64,000 bases of DNA from Schaalia vaccimaxillae DSM 15804 (GCF_000420425.1 NZ_ATUX01000011.1:18746-82745); one strand, 5' to 3'; shown: positions 45,205 through 54,155, counted from the stretch's first letter. Numbers and translations: made by a program. Notes: generated by a model from the letters alone, not told the origin.

Positions 45205-46701
45205 ATGATGAAGACTATTCCCCACTGGATCAACGGCAAAGAATACGAAGGAACGCCAGTTGGTCGATTCCCAGTCGAAAACCCCGGCACTGGACAGGTT
45301 CAGGCTGAACTTCTTCAAGCCAGCGCCCAAGACTTAGACCATGCCGTTGAGGTAGCGCGCGAGGCCCAGAAAGAATGGGCCAAAGCACCTCTTGCTAAGC
45401 GCACCGAAGTGATGTTCAAGATGCGTCAACTGATCTTGGATCATCAAGACGAAATGGCGCGAATGATCGTCGAGGAACATGGGAAGAACTACTCCGACGC
45501 CATTGGTGAAATTCAGCGTGGACGCGAAACCTTGGATTTTGCGACATCGATCAATGTGGCACTCAAAGGTGAGTACAGCTTTGACATCTCCAGTGGCGTA
45601 GACATTCATACATTGCGTCAACCTATCGGAGTCGTTGCAGGTATTTGCCCCTTTAACTTCCCTGCCATGGTCCCCATGTGGATGCATCCCATTGCTATTG
45701 CTACTGGCAATGCCATCATCCTTAAACCTGCTTCGGCTACGCCCTCGGCGGCCTTGCTGACTGCCCGTTTGTACAAGGAAGCTGGCCTGCCTGACGGTGT
45801 GTTCAACGTTGTGTCAGGGGATCGGTCGATCGTGTCGGGCATCCTGGAACATCCGGGTATCGACGCCATTTCATTCGTAGGTTCGACTCCGGTGGCACAC
45901 ATTGTTCAAGATACCGGGGTGACCCACGGTAAGCGTGTGCAGGCACTGGGTGGTGCCAATAACCATGCGATTGTGATGCCGGATGCGGATCTAGATTTTG
46001 CTGCTGGGCATATTTCTGCCGCAGCCTTTGGTGCCGCAGGTGAGCGCTGCATGGCCCTCCCCGTTGTTGTTGCCGTAGGTGGGTGTGGGCCGGAGTTAGC
46101 TCAGCGGGTCAAAGCACACGCAGAGAAGATCAAGGTTGGCTATGGCATGGATGAGGGCGTCGAAATGGGCCCGGTCATCGATGCTAAGTCAAAGGAATTC
46201 ATCATCTCTCTGATTGATGCTGGCGAGGCCGATGGAGGAGAGGTTGTTCTTGATGGGCGAGGCCTGGTAGTTCCCGGGCACGAGAATGGTCATTTCGTTG
46301 GCCCAACTATTGTTGACAATGTTCCTACGACATCGCGTCTGTACAAGGAAGAGGTTTTCGGGCCGGTACTCACTATTGTTCACGCCGACAATTACGAGGA
46401 CGCCATCAAGATCGTTAACTCTTCCGAGTTTGGTAACGGTTCAGCCATCTTCACCAACGATGGTGGTGTTGCACGTCGCTTTACTCTTGATGTTGAGGCT
46501 GGCATGGTTGGTGTGAATGTTCCGATTCCTACGCCGGTGGCCTACTACTCCTTTGGAGGGTGGAAAGAGTCATTGCTGGGGGATCATCACATACATGGTC
46601 CCGAGGGCGTGCGTTTTTACACGCGCGCTAAGGCCGTTACAAGCCGTTGGCCGTCAGAAAAAACCTATGCTGCGACCATGTCTTTTCAGCGCGAAGAGTA
46701 A
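45205..46701 (+). CDS. iolA: Methylmalonate/malonate-semialdehyde dehydrogenase (CoA-acylating) IolA/MmsA
   Basis: Aldehyde dehydrogenase of 498 residues turning malonate semialdehyde to acetyl-CoA at the end of inositol breakdown. Catalytic Cys lies in GAAGERCMALPVVVAVG, and FVGSTPVAHIV and ALGGANNHAIVMPDADLD form the NAD site. PTPVAYYSFGGWKESLLGD matches the MmsA C-terminus. The start has two consecutive ATGs. The gene ends beside a truncated lipoprotein remnant on the other strand. Confidence 0.94.
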   Translation: MMKTIPHWINGKEYEGTPVGRFPVENPGTGQVQAELLQASAQDLDHAVEVAREAQKEWAKAPLAKRTEVMFKMRQLILDHQDEMARMIVEEHGKNYSDAIGEIQRGRETLDFATSINVALKGEYSFDISSGVDIHTLRQPIGVVAGICPFNFPAMVPMWMHPIAIATGNAIILKPASATPSAALLTARLYKEAGLPDGVFNVVSGDRSIVSGILEHPGIDAISFVGSTPVAHIVQDTGVTHGKRVQALGGANNHAIVMPDADLDFAAGHISAAAFGAAGERCMALPVVVAVGGCGPELAQRVKAHAEKIKVGYGMDEGVEMGPVIDAKSKEFIISLIDAGEADGGEVVLDGRGLVVPGHENGHFVGPTIVDNVPTTSRLYKEEVFGPVLTIVHADNYEDAIKIVNSSEFGNGSAIFTNDGGVARRFTLDVEAGMVGVNVPIPTPVAYYSFGGWKESLLGDHHIHGPEGVRFYTRAKAVTSRWPSEKTYAATMSFQREE

Positions 46702-46705
46702 ATGC

Positions 46706-46792
46706 TATCTCCCCATAGGGGGTTCCTTTCCCACACGCGCCCAGACCCAGTGTGATGATCACTGGGATAGCAATACGCCAAAATTTTTGCAT
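46706..46792 (-). pseudogene. Truncated lipoprotein paralogue (signal peptide only)
   Basis: Reading from ATG 46792 gives a lipoprotein signal peptide, with AIPVIITLGLGAC as core and lipobox (Cys about 20). It closely matches the intact lipoprotein at 46814 in both DNA and protein, for example AIPVIVALGLSAC there. AAGG precedes the ATG. After about 29 codons the frame runs into the antisense of iolA, so the mature domain is gone. It starts about 20 bases beyond the intact gene's stop, as in a tandem duplication later truncated at the iolA boundary. Confidence 0.75.
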
Positions 46793-46813
46793 CGTAACCT
46801 TGCTGTTTCTTGA

Positions 46814-47410
46814 TCAATCTTTGGTTGGTGATTGTGGTGTGTTCGTGTAGGACTGGGCGTAGTCCATGTGGGGGTCTGGTGGGAGGGTGGTTTCCCAGGT
46901 TGGGGGTGTGCGGTCTTTGGGTGTGGTGGTGGCCCCGTTGGTGGGGCGGCATCCGGTGACTCCACTGATGGCTGCGCCGTCAGAGCCGTTGAGATAGATG
47001 GAGATATCGCCGCCGTTTTTCTCGTCGTGCCAGAAGAATGCGTCGCCGTGGTCACTTCGGTGGGTGAATCCGAGGGGTGTGAGGACGCGGTCGCCGACTT
47101 CAACGGCTTTTTCGGCGGTAATGGGGGGTATTGAGATACTTGCGGTATAGAGCTCGAAGGTGGTTTCGTCGCAGTATGTGAGCTCTGATGGTCGACGGAG
47201 AGAAAGGTCGTTTGTGTTGGTGGTGAGTTGTTGTGCGATGGTGTAGACGGCGTTTTCGATGTGGGTTTGGTAGTCCTCGATGGTTTGGCGTTCTTCAATG
47301 GGTAGTGTTCCCTCCCACCAGATTTGCTTCACAGGTGTTCCTCCCCCGCACGCACTCAAACCCAGTGCGACGATCACTGGGATAGCAACACACCAAAACC
47401 CTCGCATCAA
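46814..47410 (-). CDS. Hypothetical lipoprotein, possible immunity or partner protein
   Basis: Lipoprotein of 198 residues: signal peptide with ALGLSAC lipobox (Cys about 21), a mixed alpha/beta domain, and a Pro/Thr-rich tail from about 155. I do not recognise a named enzyme; it resembles actinobacterial lipoproteins of unknown function. The ATG overlaps the stop of the DUF1023 hydrolase gene by four bases, so the two are translationally coupled. Coupling of a membrane-attached lipoprotein to a possible secreted lipase would fit an immunity role, by analogy with the TslA-TilA pair of staphylococcal type VII secretion. That is inference. Confidence 0.75.
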   Translation of the reverse strand: MMRGFWCVAIPVIVALGLSACGGGTPVKQIWWEGTLPIEERQTIEDYQTHIENAVYTIAQQLTTNTNDLSLRRPSELTYCDETTFELYTASISIPPITAEKAVEVGDRVLTPLGFTHRSDHGDAFFWHDEKNGGDISIYLNGSDGAAISGVTGCRPTNGATTTPKDRTPPTWETTLPPDPHMDYAQSYTNTPQSPTKD

Positions 47411-48819
47411 AATCTCCCTGCAATGACTTTACCGAAATCTTTCAATGATCCGGAAACGTCCTCCAGGTAAAGGCTGTGCCGTCCGAAAAGCCCATAGCCC
47501 TTCGGATCGGGAGCGTCCCCCGACAGATGGGTGATCCCTTCGAGTTTGGTCGGATTGACTCCGAATGTGGAGTCAGGTCCCAACCCCTGCACAAGATCCT
47601 CACTGTCCACGGCGGACACGTAAGCGGTTCCCGAATCCAGGTTGTATTCGTTTATCGATGACACCCCTGAACCGGGGGAGCCAAACATCACCAGATCGTC
47701 AACAACCTCGACATTTACTTGGGCCACTGCCTTCCCAGATGTTGTAGAACCATAGGAATGGCCTAAAATTGTTGTATGTGGATCGGCAGTAGCCCCTGGC
47801 ATGGCCGATGCCGCTTGGCGTGATGCCTGGAGGCCCTCGTGGAAGGAGGACAGTAGCCTTGCCCCCTCATCTGCACGGGAGGGGAGGGCCACCTCACCCC
47901 AATAGGGCTCACCAAAATTCCCCGGCGCGTCGTAACCGAGCCAAGCGATAACGGCTACGGATGATGCGTGTGCATCATTTGCTGCTTTTTGGATGCGCGC
48001 TGCATGTTTTAAACACGGCTCCAAACTTTCCGTCGGATCCGTCGTCATGCCCGGAACAAAAGTCGCCACATGGGCTGCCGTATCCACATTCCCGATCGCA
48101 AAGGCAACCCTGATATGTTCAACTCCCAAAGCGTCAAGGGTCAGCAACGAATAATTCGGATGCAAGTTTGCCTGCCGAAGGATCTCCTCAATATCACTGA
48201 GCTTCTGCTGCGCAATACGATACTGATACGGCGTGAAACTAGCCGTGACGGTCGACTTCTCCAACTCACGCTTCATGCGCGCCACCTCGGCGGCCAATAG
48301 ATTCCGCATTGCCGTCAAGCGCGCCCGATTTGCCCGATCTCTTGACGCGCCATCAACACCATTCAAGTTACCGATCAAGCCCGGATGGGAGGAAATGAGC
48401 CGACTGCGTTCCGCATCGGTCAAATTCTTCCACCATGTCGCCACCTGGATAACCGACCACGATGCCTGCGGTAGATCAGGAAGACTCGGCGACGGACTCG
48501 ACGCATCCTCCGTACATACGTAAGTCCCAGAAACAACAGCCTCCAGATGCCTGGAATACTCCTGATCCACTTCGACCGCGCGAGCCAGCGTCCGCGCAAC
48601 CTCGTCCCTCAAGAAATCGGCCGCTTCCTCAAGCTGACGATTATGTGCGGATACCAGACGAATATCTTCAAACTGCGCGGAAAATGGGTAGGGCTCTGGA
48701 ACGTAAGTGACCTTGCCGAACTGATCGAGGCTCACGCCATTGACTTGGGCGTACTGATAGCACTCTAAAACCCTGGTCTGAACATCCCACACGCCGTCGG
48801 CAAACTCCGATGTTGCCAT
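47407..48819 (-). CDS. DUF1023 alpha/beta-hydrolase with N-terminal helical region
   Basis: Protein of 470 residues. An N-terminal part (about 1-230) is largely helical with many charged residues. The C-terminal hydrolase has AVIAWLGYDAPGNFGE, the nucleophile elbow ILGHSYGS (S355), VMFGSPGSG and a late His in GLFGRHSLYLED, all typical of DUF1023. I chose ATG 48819, just after the WXG-like gene, with GAGGTG upstream; the longer reading to 48873 overlaps that gene. There is no Sec signal, so if exported it would need another route such as type VII secretion. A lipase or esterase activity is plausible but unproven. Confidence 0.82.
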   Translation of the reverse strand: MATSEFADGVWDVQTRVLECYQYAQVNGVSLDQFGKVTYVPEPYPFSAQFEDIRLVSAHNRQLEEAADFLRDEVARTLARAVEVDQEYSRHLEAVVSGTYVCTEDASSPSPSLPDLPQASWSVIQVATWWKNLTDAERSRLISSHPGLIGNLNGVDGASRDRANRARLTAMRNLLAAEVARMKRELEKSTVTASFTPYQYRIAQQKLSDIEEILRQANLHPNYSLLTLDALGVEHIRVAFAIGNVDTAAHVATFVPGMTTDPTESLEPCLKHAARIQKAANDAHASSVAVIAWLGYDAPGNFGEPYWGEVALPSRADEGARLLSSFHEGLQASRQAASAMPGATADPHTTILGHSYGSTTSGKAVAQVNVEVVDDLVMFGSPGSGVSSINEYNLDSGTAYVSAVDSEDLVQGLGPDSTFGVNPTKLEGITHLSGDAPDPKGYGLFGRHSLYLEDVSGSLKDFGKVIAGRF

Positions 48820-48826
48820 CAGCACC

Positions 48827-49153
48827 TCAGTAGGACCACATGATCGGATCAACGACGTGATCGCGCGCATCATTCATCGACTCTTCAATGCGCATTTCCT
48901 GGGAAAGGAAGGCGTGGAGTGATGCCGTGACATCTTCTTGAATCTCATGCAGCCTCAACCCAGCAGCGCGGATTTTCTCGTCAAGGTCGCCACCGACGGA
49001 CTCCATCATTCTTAAAGCCGTCGCTCCGGGCGCAGCGCGGTGCCCCGCATTCAACATGTCGCCCACCTCTGGGCAAGAACGACACGTATCAGCGGTGTCA
49101 CTCAACACAGTGGCGAGCGTCTGAAACTCACCGACCTCCACATCGAGGTTCAT
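48827..49153 (-). CDS. Small WXG100/ESX-like helical protein
   Basis: Protein of 108 residues, almost wholly helical in pattern: FQTLATVLSDTADTC forms the first helix and LDEKIRAAGLRLHEIQEDVTASLHAF the second, with AGHRAAPG between. Size and layout match ESX-type type VII secretion partners, but the central WxG is not present. I used ATG 49153 with GGAGG upstream. It is 7 bases before the DUF1023 gene and begins the three-gene unit. Confidence 0.7.
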   Translation of the reverse strand: MNLDVEVGEFQTLATVLSDTADTCRSCPEVGDMLNAGHRAAPGATALRMMESVGGDLDEKIRAAGLRLHEIQEDVTASLHAFLSQEMRIEESMNDARDHVVDPIMWSY

Positions 49154-49260
49154 GAGGGGGCCTCCGGATTTAAACAGGGGTACCCCAGTTATACGCGCAG
49201 TGGTGGGCAAAGAGATGGTGACGGTGGAGAAATAGTGACTCGAGAAGGGGTTTTCCGTGG

Positions 49261-50247
49261 TTATATCCGCACGACTTGTCCGGTACGTGCAGACTTCGCT
49301 GCTGCCTCGGCCAAACGTAGGGCAGCAGCGCCATCAGCAATACTGGGAGATGGCGTGCGGCCCGTGTTTACCGCGTCGATGAATTCATCGAGTTCGCGCG
49401 CGTAGGCGGCCTCGTAACGTTCCAAAAAGAAATCAAGGTAGGGATCTTCCGCGGAAGTAACGTGGGAGCTGCTGTAGCGTACGGTTGTTGGGCGGATGTT
49501 TTCAGCAAAGAGTGAACCTTTAGTGCCGAAAGCTTCTAGGCGCTGATCGTAACCTGACGCGCAATGGCGTGAATTGGTGATTGTTGCCGACTTACCTGCA
49601 GCGTTGACCAACGTGATGACAGCGCCGTCAAAGTCGCCGGTGTCAGCTAGTTCTGGATCTAAGTTTTGACCCAGGGCAAATACGGACACGATGTCTCCTA
49701 AGAAGAATCGTGCTGTGTCGAAGTCGTGGATCGTCATATCTGCAAAAATGCCGCCTGATATAGCGATGTATTCCTTAGGTGGTGCCGAAGGGTCGCGCGA
49801 GATGATCGTGAGCTGCTCCAGATCTCCGATCTTTCCTTCTTTTACTGCGTCATGAATAGCGGCGAAGGAAGGGTCGAAGCGGCGGTTGAAACCGAGCATG
49901 ACGACCGGATTAAGGTTACCCAATTCGGTTAGGAAAGCATCGACTTCTGCGCTTGATGCAGCAAGGGGCTTTTCGCACAGTGCAGGTTTGCCGGCTTGGG
50001 CGGCTGCCAGAATCTGCGGAGCGTGTAGTGGGGTAGGTGAGCAGATGACGACGGCGTCAACCTCTGTGTCAATGAATACGTCGTCTGCATTGGTGGTCCA
50101 GCGCGCGCCATATTGTTCGGCCAAGGAGCGGGCTCCGTCCTCGTAAATGTCGGCAACGAGGACGAGTTGGGCCTTTGGGTTGATGGAGATCGACTGTGCA
50201 TGGACGCGGCCAATGCGGCCCGCGCCGATGATCCCGATTCGCAGCAT
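49261..50247 (-). CDS. iolG: myo-Inositol 2-dehydrogenase IolG (Gfo/Idh/MocA family)
   Basis: NAD-dependent dehydrogenase of 328 residues oxidising myo-inositol to scyllo-inosose, the first step of the pathway. The nucleotide loop is GIIGAGRIGRVHAQ, the EKP motif is in CEKPLAAS, and the catalytic region is DMTIHDFDTARFFLG, with the Asp/His pair expected for IolG. The ATG at 50247 follows AAGGAAG. It is divergent from iolE and separated from iolA by the lipoprotein/hydrolase unit. Confidence 0.9.
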   Translation of the reverse strand: MLRIGIIGAGRIGRVHAQSISINPKAQLVLVADIYEDGARSLAEQYGARWTTNADDVFIDTEVDAVVICSPTPLHAPQILAAAQAGKPALCEKPLAASSAEVDAFLTELGNLNPVVMLGFNRRFDPSFAAIHDAVKEGKIGDLEQLTIISRDPSAPPKEYIAISGGIFADMTIHDFDTARFFLGDIVSVFALGQNLDPELADTGDFDGAVITLVNAAGKSATITNSRHCASGYDQRLEAFGTKGSLFAENIRPTTVRYSSSHVTSAEDPYLDFFLERYEAAYARELDEFIDAVNTGRTPSPSIADGAAALRLAEAAAKSARTGQVVRI

Positions 50248-50332
50248 TGTCGTCACTTCCTTGTGATCTGCGGAGGCTTTAGTGCCGTCCATAGTGGAAC
50301 TATGTTAAATGATTTGAGTGTGAGGATGCTAT

Positions 50333-50365
50333 TTGTTCGAACAAGGTGTTATTCGTTGCTATAAT
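50333..50365 (+). promoter_or_regulatory. iolE promoter and palindromic operator
   Basis: A perfect -10 TATAAT at 50360-50365 faces iolE. TTGTTCGAACAA (50333-50344) is a perfect 12-base palindrome at the -35 position, suitable for a repressor acting on the iolG-iolE gap. Confidence 0.55.
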
Positions 50366-50484
50366 TGCATAGACTTGGGATGGATAACGTATCCGAGTCA
50401 ACGATGTATCTCGGATGTGTTCACTGAAAAACTGATTGATAGGACATATAGCTCTCGTGGTCGGGGGCTCGGAGTGGAGATCTC

Positions 50485-51372
50485 ATGAGCAACATTAAGG
50501 TTGGCTGCGCCCCCATTGCTTGGGTCAATGACGACATGCCTGCCCTAGGGGGAACAACTACCTACCAGCAGATCCTTTCCGAGGTTGCTCTTGCCGGATA
50601 TACGGGCACTGAAATTGGTAACAAATACCCCAAAGACCCCAAAGTGCTCAATAAAGAACTTGGCTTGCGCGGCATCCGTGTTGCGGCGTCGTGGCACGGC
50701 AGCCTGCTCACCACCAACGACTATGAAACCGAGGAGCGCAAGTTCATTGAATTCTGCGACTACATGGTTGCCCTAGAGGCGGATTGCATCAATATCTGCG
50801 AACAAGGACACTCCATCCAAGGCGCGCGGGATCGCTCTGTGTTTGCCGATAAACCAACCTTCACTGACGAAGAATGGGATCGTCTTGCTACAGGTCTCAA
50901 CCGATTTGGTGTTCTTGCTCGCCAGAAGGGGCTTCGCCTGGCGTACCACCATCATATGGGAACTGGCGTACAGACCACCGCTGAGATTGACAAGCTCATG
51001 GAACTCACCGCCCCCGACGCTGTCAAGCTCCTCGTCGATAACGGTCATCTGCTGTTCTCCGGCGAATCAACAGAAGATATCATCGCTCGCTACATCGACC
51101 GTATCGGCCACATTCACCTCAAAGATATTCGTCCCGAAGTGGTGGCCCGCGCCAAGGCAGAAGGTTTGAGTTTCCTTGATTCGATTCTGGCTGGCGCCTT
51201 CACAGTGCCCGGCGATGGCCCCACAGATTTTGGTGCTTTGCTGCGTCCTGTCGTTGAATCAGACTATGACGGGTGGTTTATGGTCGAGGCCGAGCAAGAC
51301 CCTGATGTTGCTCATCCTCTGGAATACGCATTGCTCGCTCGGCGGTACCTCAAGGAATCTTTAGGGGTGTGA
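50485..51372 (+). CDS. iolE: Inosose dehydratase IolE
   Basis: TIM-barrel, metal-dependent dehydratase of 295 residues acting on scyllo-inosose. Metal ligands and pocket residues lie in LAYHHHMGTGVQTTAEID, LLVDNGHLLFSG and IGHIHLKDIRPEV; NIKVGCAPIAWVNDDMP is the usual N-terminus. The ATG follows GGAG. It is divergent from iolG, and a FadR-type regulator gene lies 117 bases downstream on the same strand. Confidence 0.93.
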   Translation: MSNIKVGCAPIAWVNDDMPALGGTTTYQQILSEVALAGYTGTEIGNKYPKDPKVLNKELGLRGIRVAASWHGSLLTTNDYETEERKFIEFCDYMVALEADCINICEQGHSIQGARDRSVFADKPTFTDEEWDRLATGLNRFGVLARQKGLRLAYHHHMGTGVQTTAEIDKLMELTAPDAVKLLVDNGHLLFSGESTEDIIARYIDRIGHIHLKDIRPEVVARAKAEGLSFLDSILAGAFTVPGDGPTDFGALLRPVVESDYDGWFMVEAEQDPDVAHPLEYALLARRYLKESLGV

Positions 51373-51489
51373 ACTGGGAAAAGCGCAATGGCGCACATCG
51401 TGAGGAACGAGACTTGCAGACTAGACTGACTGCAGAAGTCCTGTGAATATCGCCCACTGGATGTGGGCTGTCCTCAAGGAGTCGTCCAG

Positions 51490-52179
51490 ATGGCGATAGC
51501 TGCTAGTGTGCGGACCACTAAGAACTATGCTGCCAAGCGTCAGGGTTTGACGGAGCAAGTTCAGGACGCTTTGGTCGACATGATGATCCAAGGAGTCTTG
51601 GCCGACGATGAGCCCATTCGAATTGAGTTCCTCGCAGAGACGCTCGGAGTTTCAGCTACTCCCGTACGTGAAGCTCTTGCCCGAATGGAAGGGCGGGGGC
51701 TGGTGGTTCGGCACAACTACAGGGGGTACAGAACTGCGCCAAAGCTTTCGGAGGAAGAATTGTGCGATCTGATGGCGGTGCGGCTTTTGCTGGAACCGGA
51801 AGCTGCTCGGTTGGCATGCCTCAATGACGTGAAGGGCCTCAACGAGGCGCTTGGAGAGGTGGTGCGCCAACAAGAGGAGACGCTCGGTTTGAGGAACTCG
51901 GATGAAATGCGTGCTTTCATGCGCGCGGATCAGGAGTTCCACCGGATCATTCACCAGGCGTCGGGCAACCGCTTCCTTATGTCGTCGGCTGACGTCCTGG
52001 GGGGCAACGTCCAGCGCTGGCGACATTTCAAGGATCGTATCGTCACAGATGCTGCGGATTCCCTGGCTGAGCACAGGGTCATCCTTGAAGCCATGCTATC
52101 CGGCGATAGTCAGGCGGCTGCCCAGGCAATGAAGGCGCATCTGGAGAGCTTGGTGTCGCGTCTGCGTTCTGAGAGCTGA
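51490..52179 (+). CDS. GntR-family (FadR/FCD) regulator 1
   Basis: Regulator of 229 residues. A winged helix (about 15-75) contains LAETLGVSATPVREALARMEGRGLVVRHNYRG, and an all-helical FCD ligand domain follows with FMRADQEFHRIIHQASGNRF, where Asp/His usually bind metal and an organic acid. ATG 51490 has AAGGAG upstream. It sits between iolE and the first SDR-transaldolase set; a TGT-AG-ACA site just downstream fits a FadR-type operator, so regulation of the sugar-acid genes is likelier than of iol. Confidence 0.88.
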   Translation: MAIAASVRTTKNYAAKRQGLTEQVQDALVDMMIQGVLADDEPIRIEFLAETLGVSATPVREALARMEGRGLVVRHNYRGYRTAPKLSEEELCDLMAVRLLLEPEAARLACLNDVKGLNEALGEVVRQQEETLGLRNSDEMRAFMRADQEFHRIIHQASGNRFLMSSADVLGGNVQRWRHFKDRIVTDAADSLAEHRVILEAMLSGDSQAAAQAMKAHLESLVSRLRSES

Positions 52180-52237
52180 GCTGGGAGTCGGTTGATTCTC
52201 GGTTGACGAGGGCGGGCACCTCTTTCTATGTAAAATA

Positions 52238-52277
52238 TATAATCGATAATGTAGACAATTTGATGCGTGATCGATTA
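52238..52277 (+). promoter_or_regulatory. Promoter and operators before the first sugar-acid operon
   Basis: Perfect -10 TATAAT (52238-52243) overlaps TAATCGAT (52240-52247), whose complement ATCGATTA lies at 52270-52277. Between them AATGTAGACAATT (52248-52260) has the TNGTNNNACNA form bound by FadR-group GntR proteins. No good -35 is visible, so activation or leaderless control is possible. Confidence 0.55.
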
Positions 52278-52325
52278 CGGTGAATGCCAACACGCGAAGA
52301 AGCGTGACCATCGGAAGGCAAACCC

Positions 52326-53069
52326 ATGCACGAAAGCCCTCTGGCCCTAATCACAGGCGCTGCACGCGGTATCGGTCGCACGATCGCTGAACGCCTCGCA
52401 ACAGAAGGAATGCGAATCGTCATCGCCGATATCAACGGCGAACTCGCACAAACTGCGGCCCACGAGCTGACTGTCAACGGTCACCAGGCCACCGCCGTCG
52501 GCCTCGACATCACCGACCTCGATTCGGTCAACAATGCGATGACAACCATTGCACAGCAGTGCGGGCACGTAACTGTCCTTGTCAACAACGCCGGAATCGT
52601 CTCCAACACACCGTGGGAGGACACCGCACTCGACGAATGGAACAGAGTCATCACGGTCAATCTCACTGGAACTCAACTCATGACCCAAGCCGCTCTGCCC
52701 CACATGATCCAAGCCGGATACGGGCGCGTCATCAACATTGTTTCACTGGCAGGACGCAACGGAGGAGTCTCAGTGGGGCCCGCATACGCGGCCTCAAAAG
52801 CCGGTGTCATCGGTCTGACCAGACACTACGCAGGCAAGGTCGCCCATGCAGGAGTGACCGTCAACGCCGTCGCCCCAGGTACGACCAACACTGAGATGGC
52901 CGCCCAGTTCACCGACGACCAGATGAGTGCAATCCGTTCTGCCATACCCGTCGGCAGACTCGGCGAGGTCAACGAAATCGCCGCAGCCGTCGCCTACTTT
53001 GCAGGACCCCACGCAGGCTTCACCACCGGCGCCGTCCTCGACGTTAACGGAGGCATGCACTTCGGCTGA
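52326..53069 (+). CDS. SDR-family dehydrogenase, set 1
   Basis: Short-chain dehydrogenase of 247 residues. Cofactor loop TGAARGIGRT, NNAG motif in VLVNNAGIV, and catalytic Ser and Tyr-x3-Lys in IVSLAGRNGG and YAASKAG. It is the first gene of a set with a transaldolase-like gene 48 bases downstream and a GntP permease further on. The proposed role is oxidation of an aldonate, such as gluconate, at C5, or reduction of the keto acid. Substrate is inference; the SDR family is certain. Confidence 0.88.
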   Translation: MHESPLALITGAARGIGRTIAERLATEGMRIVIADINGELAQTAAHELTVNGHQATAVGLDITDLDSVNNAMTTIAQQCGHVTVLVNNAGIVSNTPWEDTALDEWNRVITVNLTGTQLMTQAALPHMIQAGYGRVINIVSLAGRNGGVSVGPAYAASKAGVIGLTRHYAGKVAHAGVTVNAVAPGTTNTEMAAQFTDDQMSAIRSAIPVGRLGEVNEIAAAVAYFAGPHAGFTTGAVLDVNGGMHFG

Positions 53070-53117
53070 CACCGCCCCCAACCCCTAACAACCACCGCTG
53101 TACAAGGAGGTACAACA

Positions 53118-54155
53118 ATGTCCCAAAGCTATCTCGCATGGATGGCAGAAAACACACCCAGCCGCTACTGCAACGACTCCGCTCTAACGAACACCGTGAC
53201 CCGCGCCCTCAACAACGGAGCCATCGGTGTCACCACCAACGCACCACTGTCATACGAGGCTCTCACCTCCACCCAAGACCAAGACCTCGATCCCATCGAC
53301 ACCATTGATGAAACCCTCACAGGTGACGAACGCGTCCTCGAACTCATCGGACGCGTCGTCCGGCCACTCGCACGCCGCTTCGAACCAATGTTCAACGAAT
53401 CCCGAGGCCGCGACGGCTACGTTCGCTGCCAAGTCCAGCCAAGCGCATCCGGCGACTATGACAAACAACTGGAGCAAGGACTACGCATCAGCGAATTCGG
53501 CCCCAATGTCATGGTCAAGATCCCCGGGACAGCATCCGGTATCCGCGTCCTCGAAGAACTCGCAGCACGAGGCATCCCCACGACGGCCACCGTCTGCGTG
53601 TCAGCACCGCAAATCATGGCGGCAGCCGATGCATACGAGCGCGGATGCGAGCGTGCCCGCGCGGCAGGCATCACTCCCGCCCCCTCGACCTCGGCCTTTG
53701 TCATGGGACGCCTGCAGGACTACCTCGCCGCGGTCAACGAGGAACAGAACCTGCATCTAGAAACCCAAGACCTTGAAGAAGCAGTACTCGCCGTGGCGCG
53801 ACGTCTCATCGAAGCCCTCAAAGATCGACCGAATGCTCCCAAACTCATGCCGGCGGCGTTCCGCGCCCCTCGCCAAGTCACGCTTCTTGCGGGTGCCCCC
53901 TTCGAAGCTACCATCCACCCGAAGATCCAAGATGCTCTCATTGAGTGGGACGAGAAGGAAGGCATTCCAAGAGAAATCGGTATTGATCAACCCCTCCATC
54001 AGGAACGAATCGACCGAGTCCTCACCGCAATCCCCGACTTCAAGCGCGCGTACGAACTCAATGGACTTTCGAATGAAGAATTCGACGAATTCGGCGCAAC
54101 AGTCATGACGCTTGGAGGATTCACTGCTGCATGGGATCAACTCAGAACCCTGTGA
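53118..54155 (+). CDS. Transaldolase-family protein, set 1
   Basis: Class I aldolase-type TIM barrel of 345 residues. The Schiff-base Lys is in NVMVKIPGTASGI (K134), and SAFVMGRLQDYL matches the transaldolase phosphate-acceptor region. Length fits full transaldolases rather than the short fructose-6-phosphate aldolases. It is paired with an SDR and a GntP-type acid permease rather than a transketolase, so a special donor is likely. The enzyme may transfer a dihydroxyacetone unit from a 5-keto-aldonate to glyceraldehyde 3-phosphate. RBS AAGGAGG is strong. Confidence 0.85.
   Translation: MSQSYLAWMAENTPSRYCNDSALTNTVTRALNNGAIGVTTNAPLSYEALTSTQDQDLDPIDTIDETLTGDERVLELIGRVVRPLARRFEPMFNESRGRDGYVRCQVQPSASGDYDKQLEQGLRISEFGPNVMVKIPGTASGIRVLEELAARGIPTTATVCVSAPQIMAAADAYERGCERARAAGITPAPSTSAFVMGRLQDYLAAVNEEQNLHLETQDLEEAVLAVARRLIEALKDRPNAPKLMPAAFRAPRQVTLLAGAPFEATIHPKIQDALIEWDEKEGIPREIGIDQPLHQERIDRVLTAIPDFKRAYELNGLSNEEFDEFGATVMTLGGFTAAWDQLRTL

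Noticed and set aside
46759..47298. Reading frame of 179 codons overlapping the lipoprotein gene on the same strand
   Set aside because: The product is a low-complexity Pro/Thr/Ser/His string; the overlapping lipoprotein frame has a signal peptide, lipobox and coupling to its neighbour.
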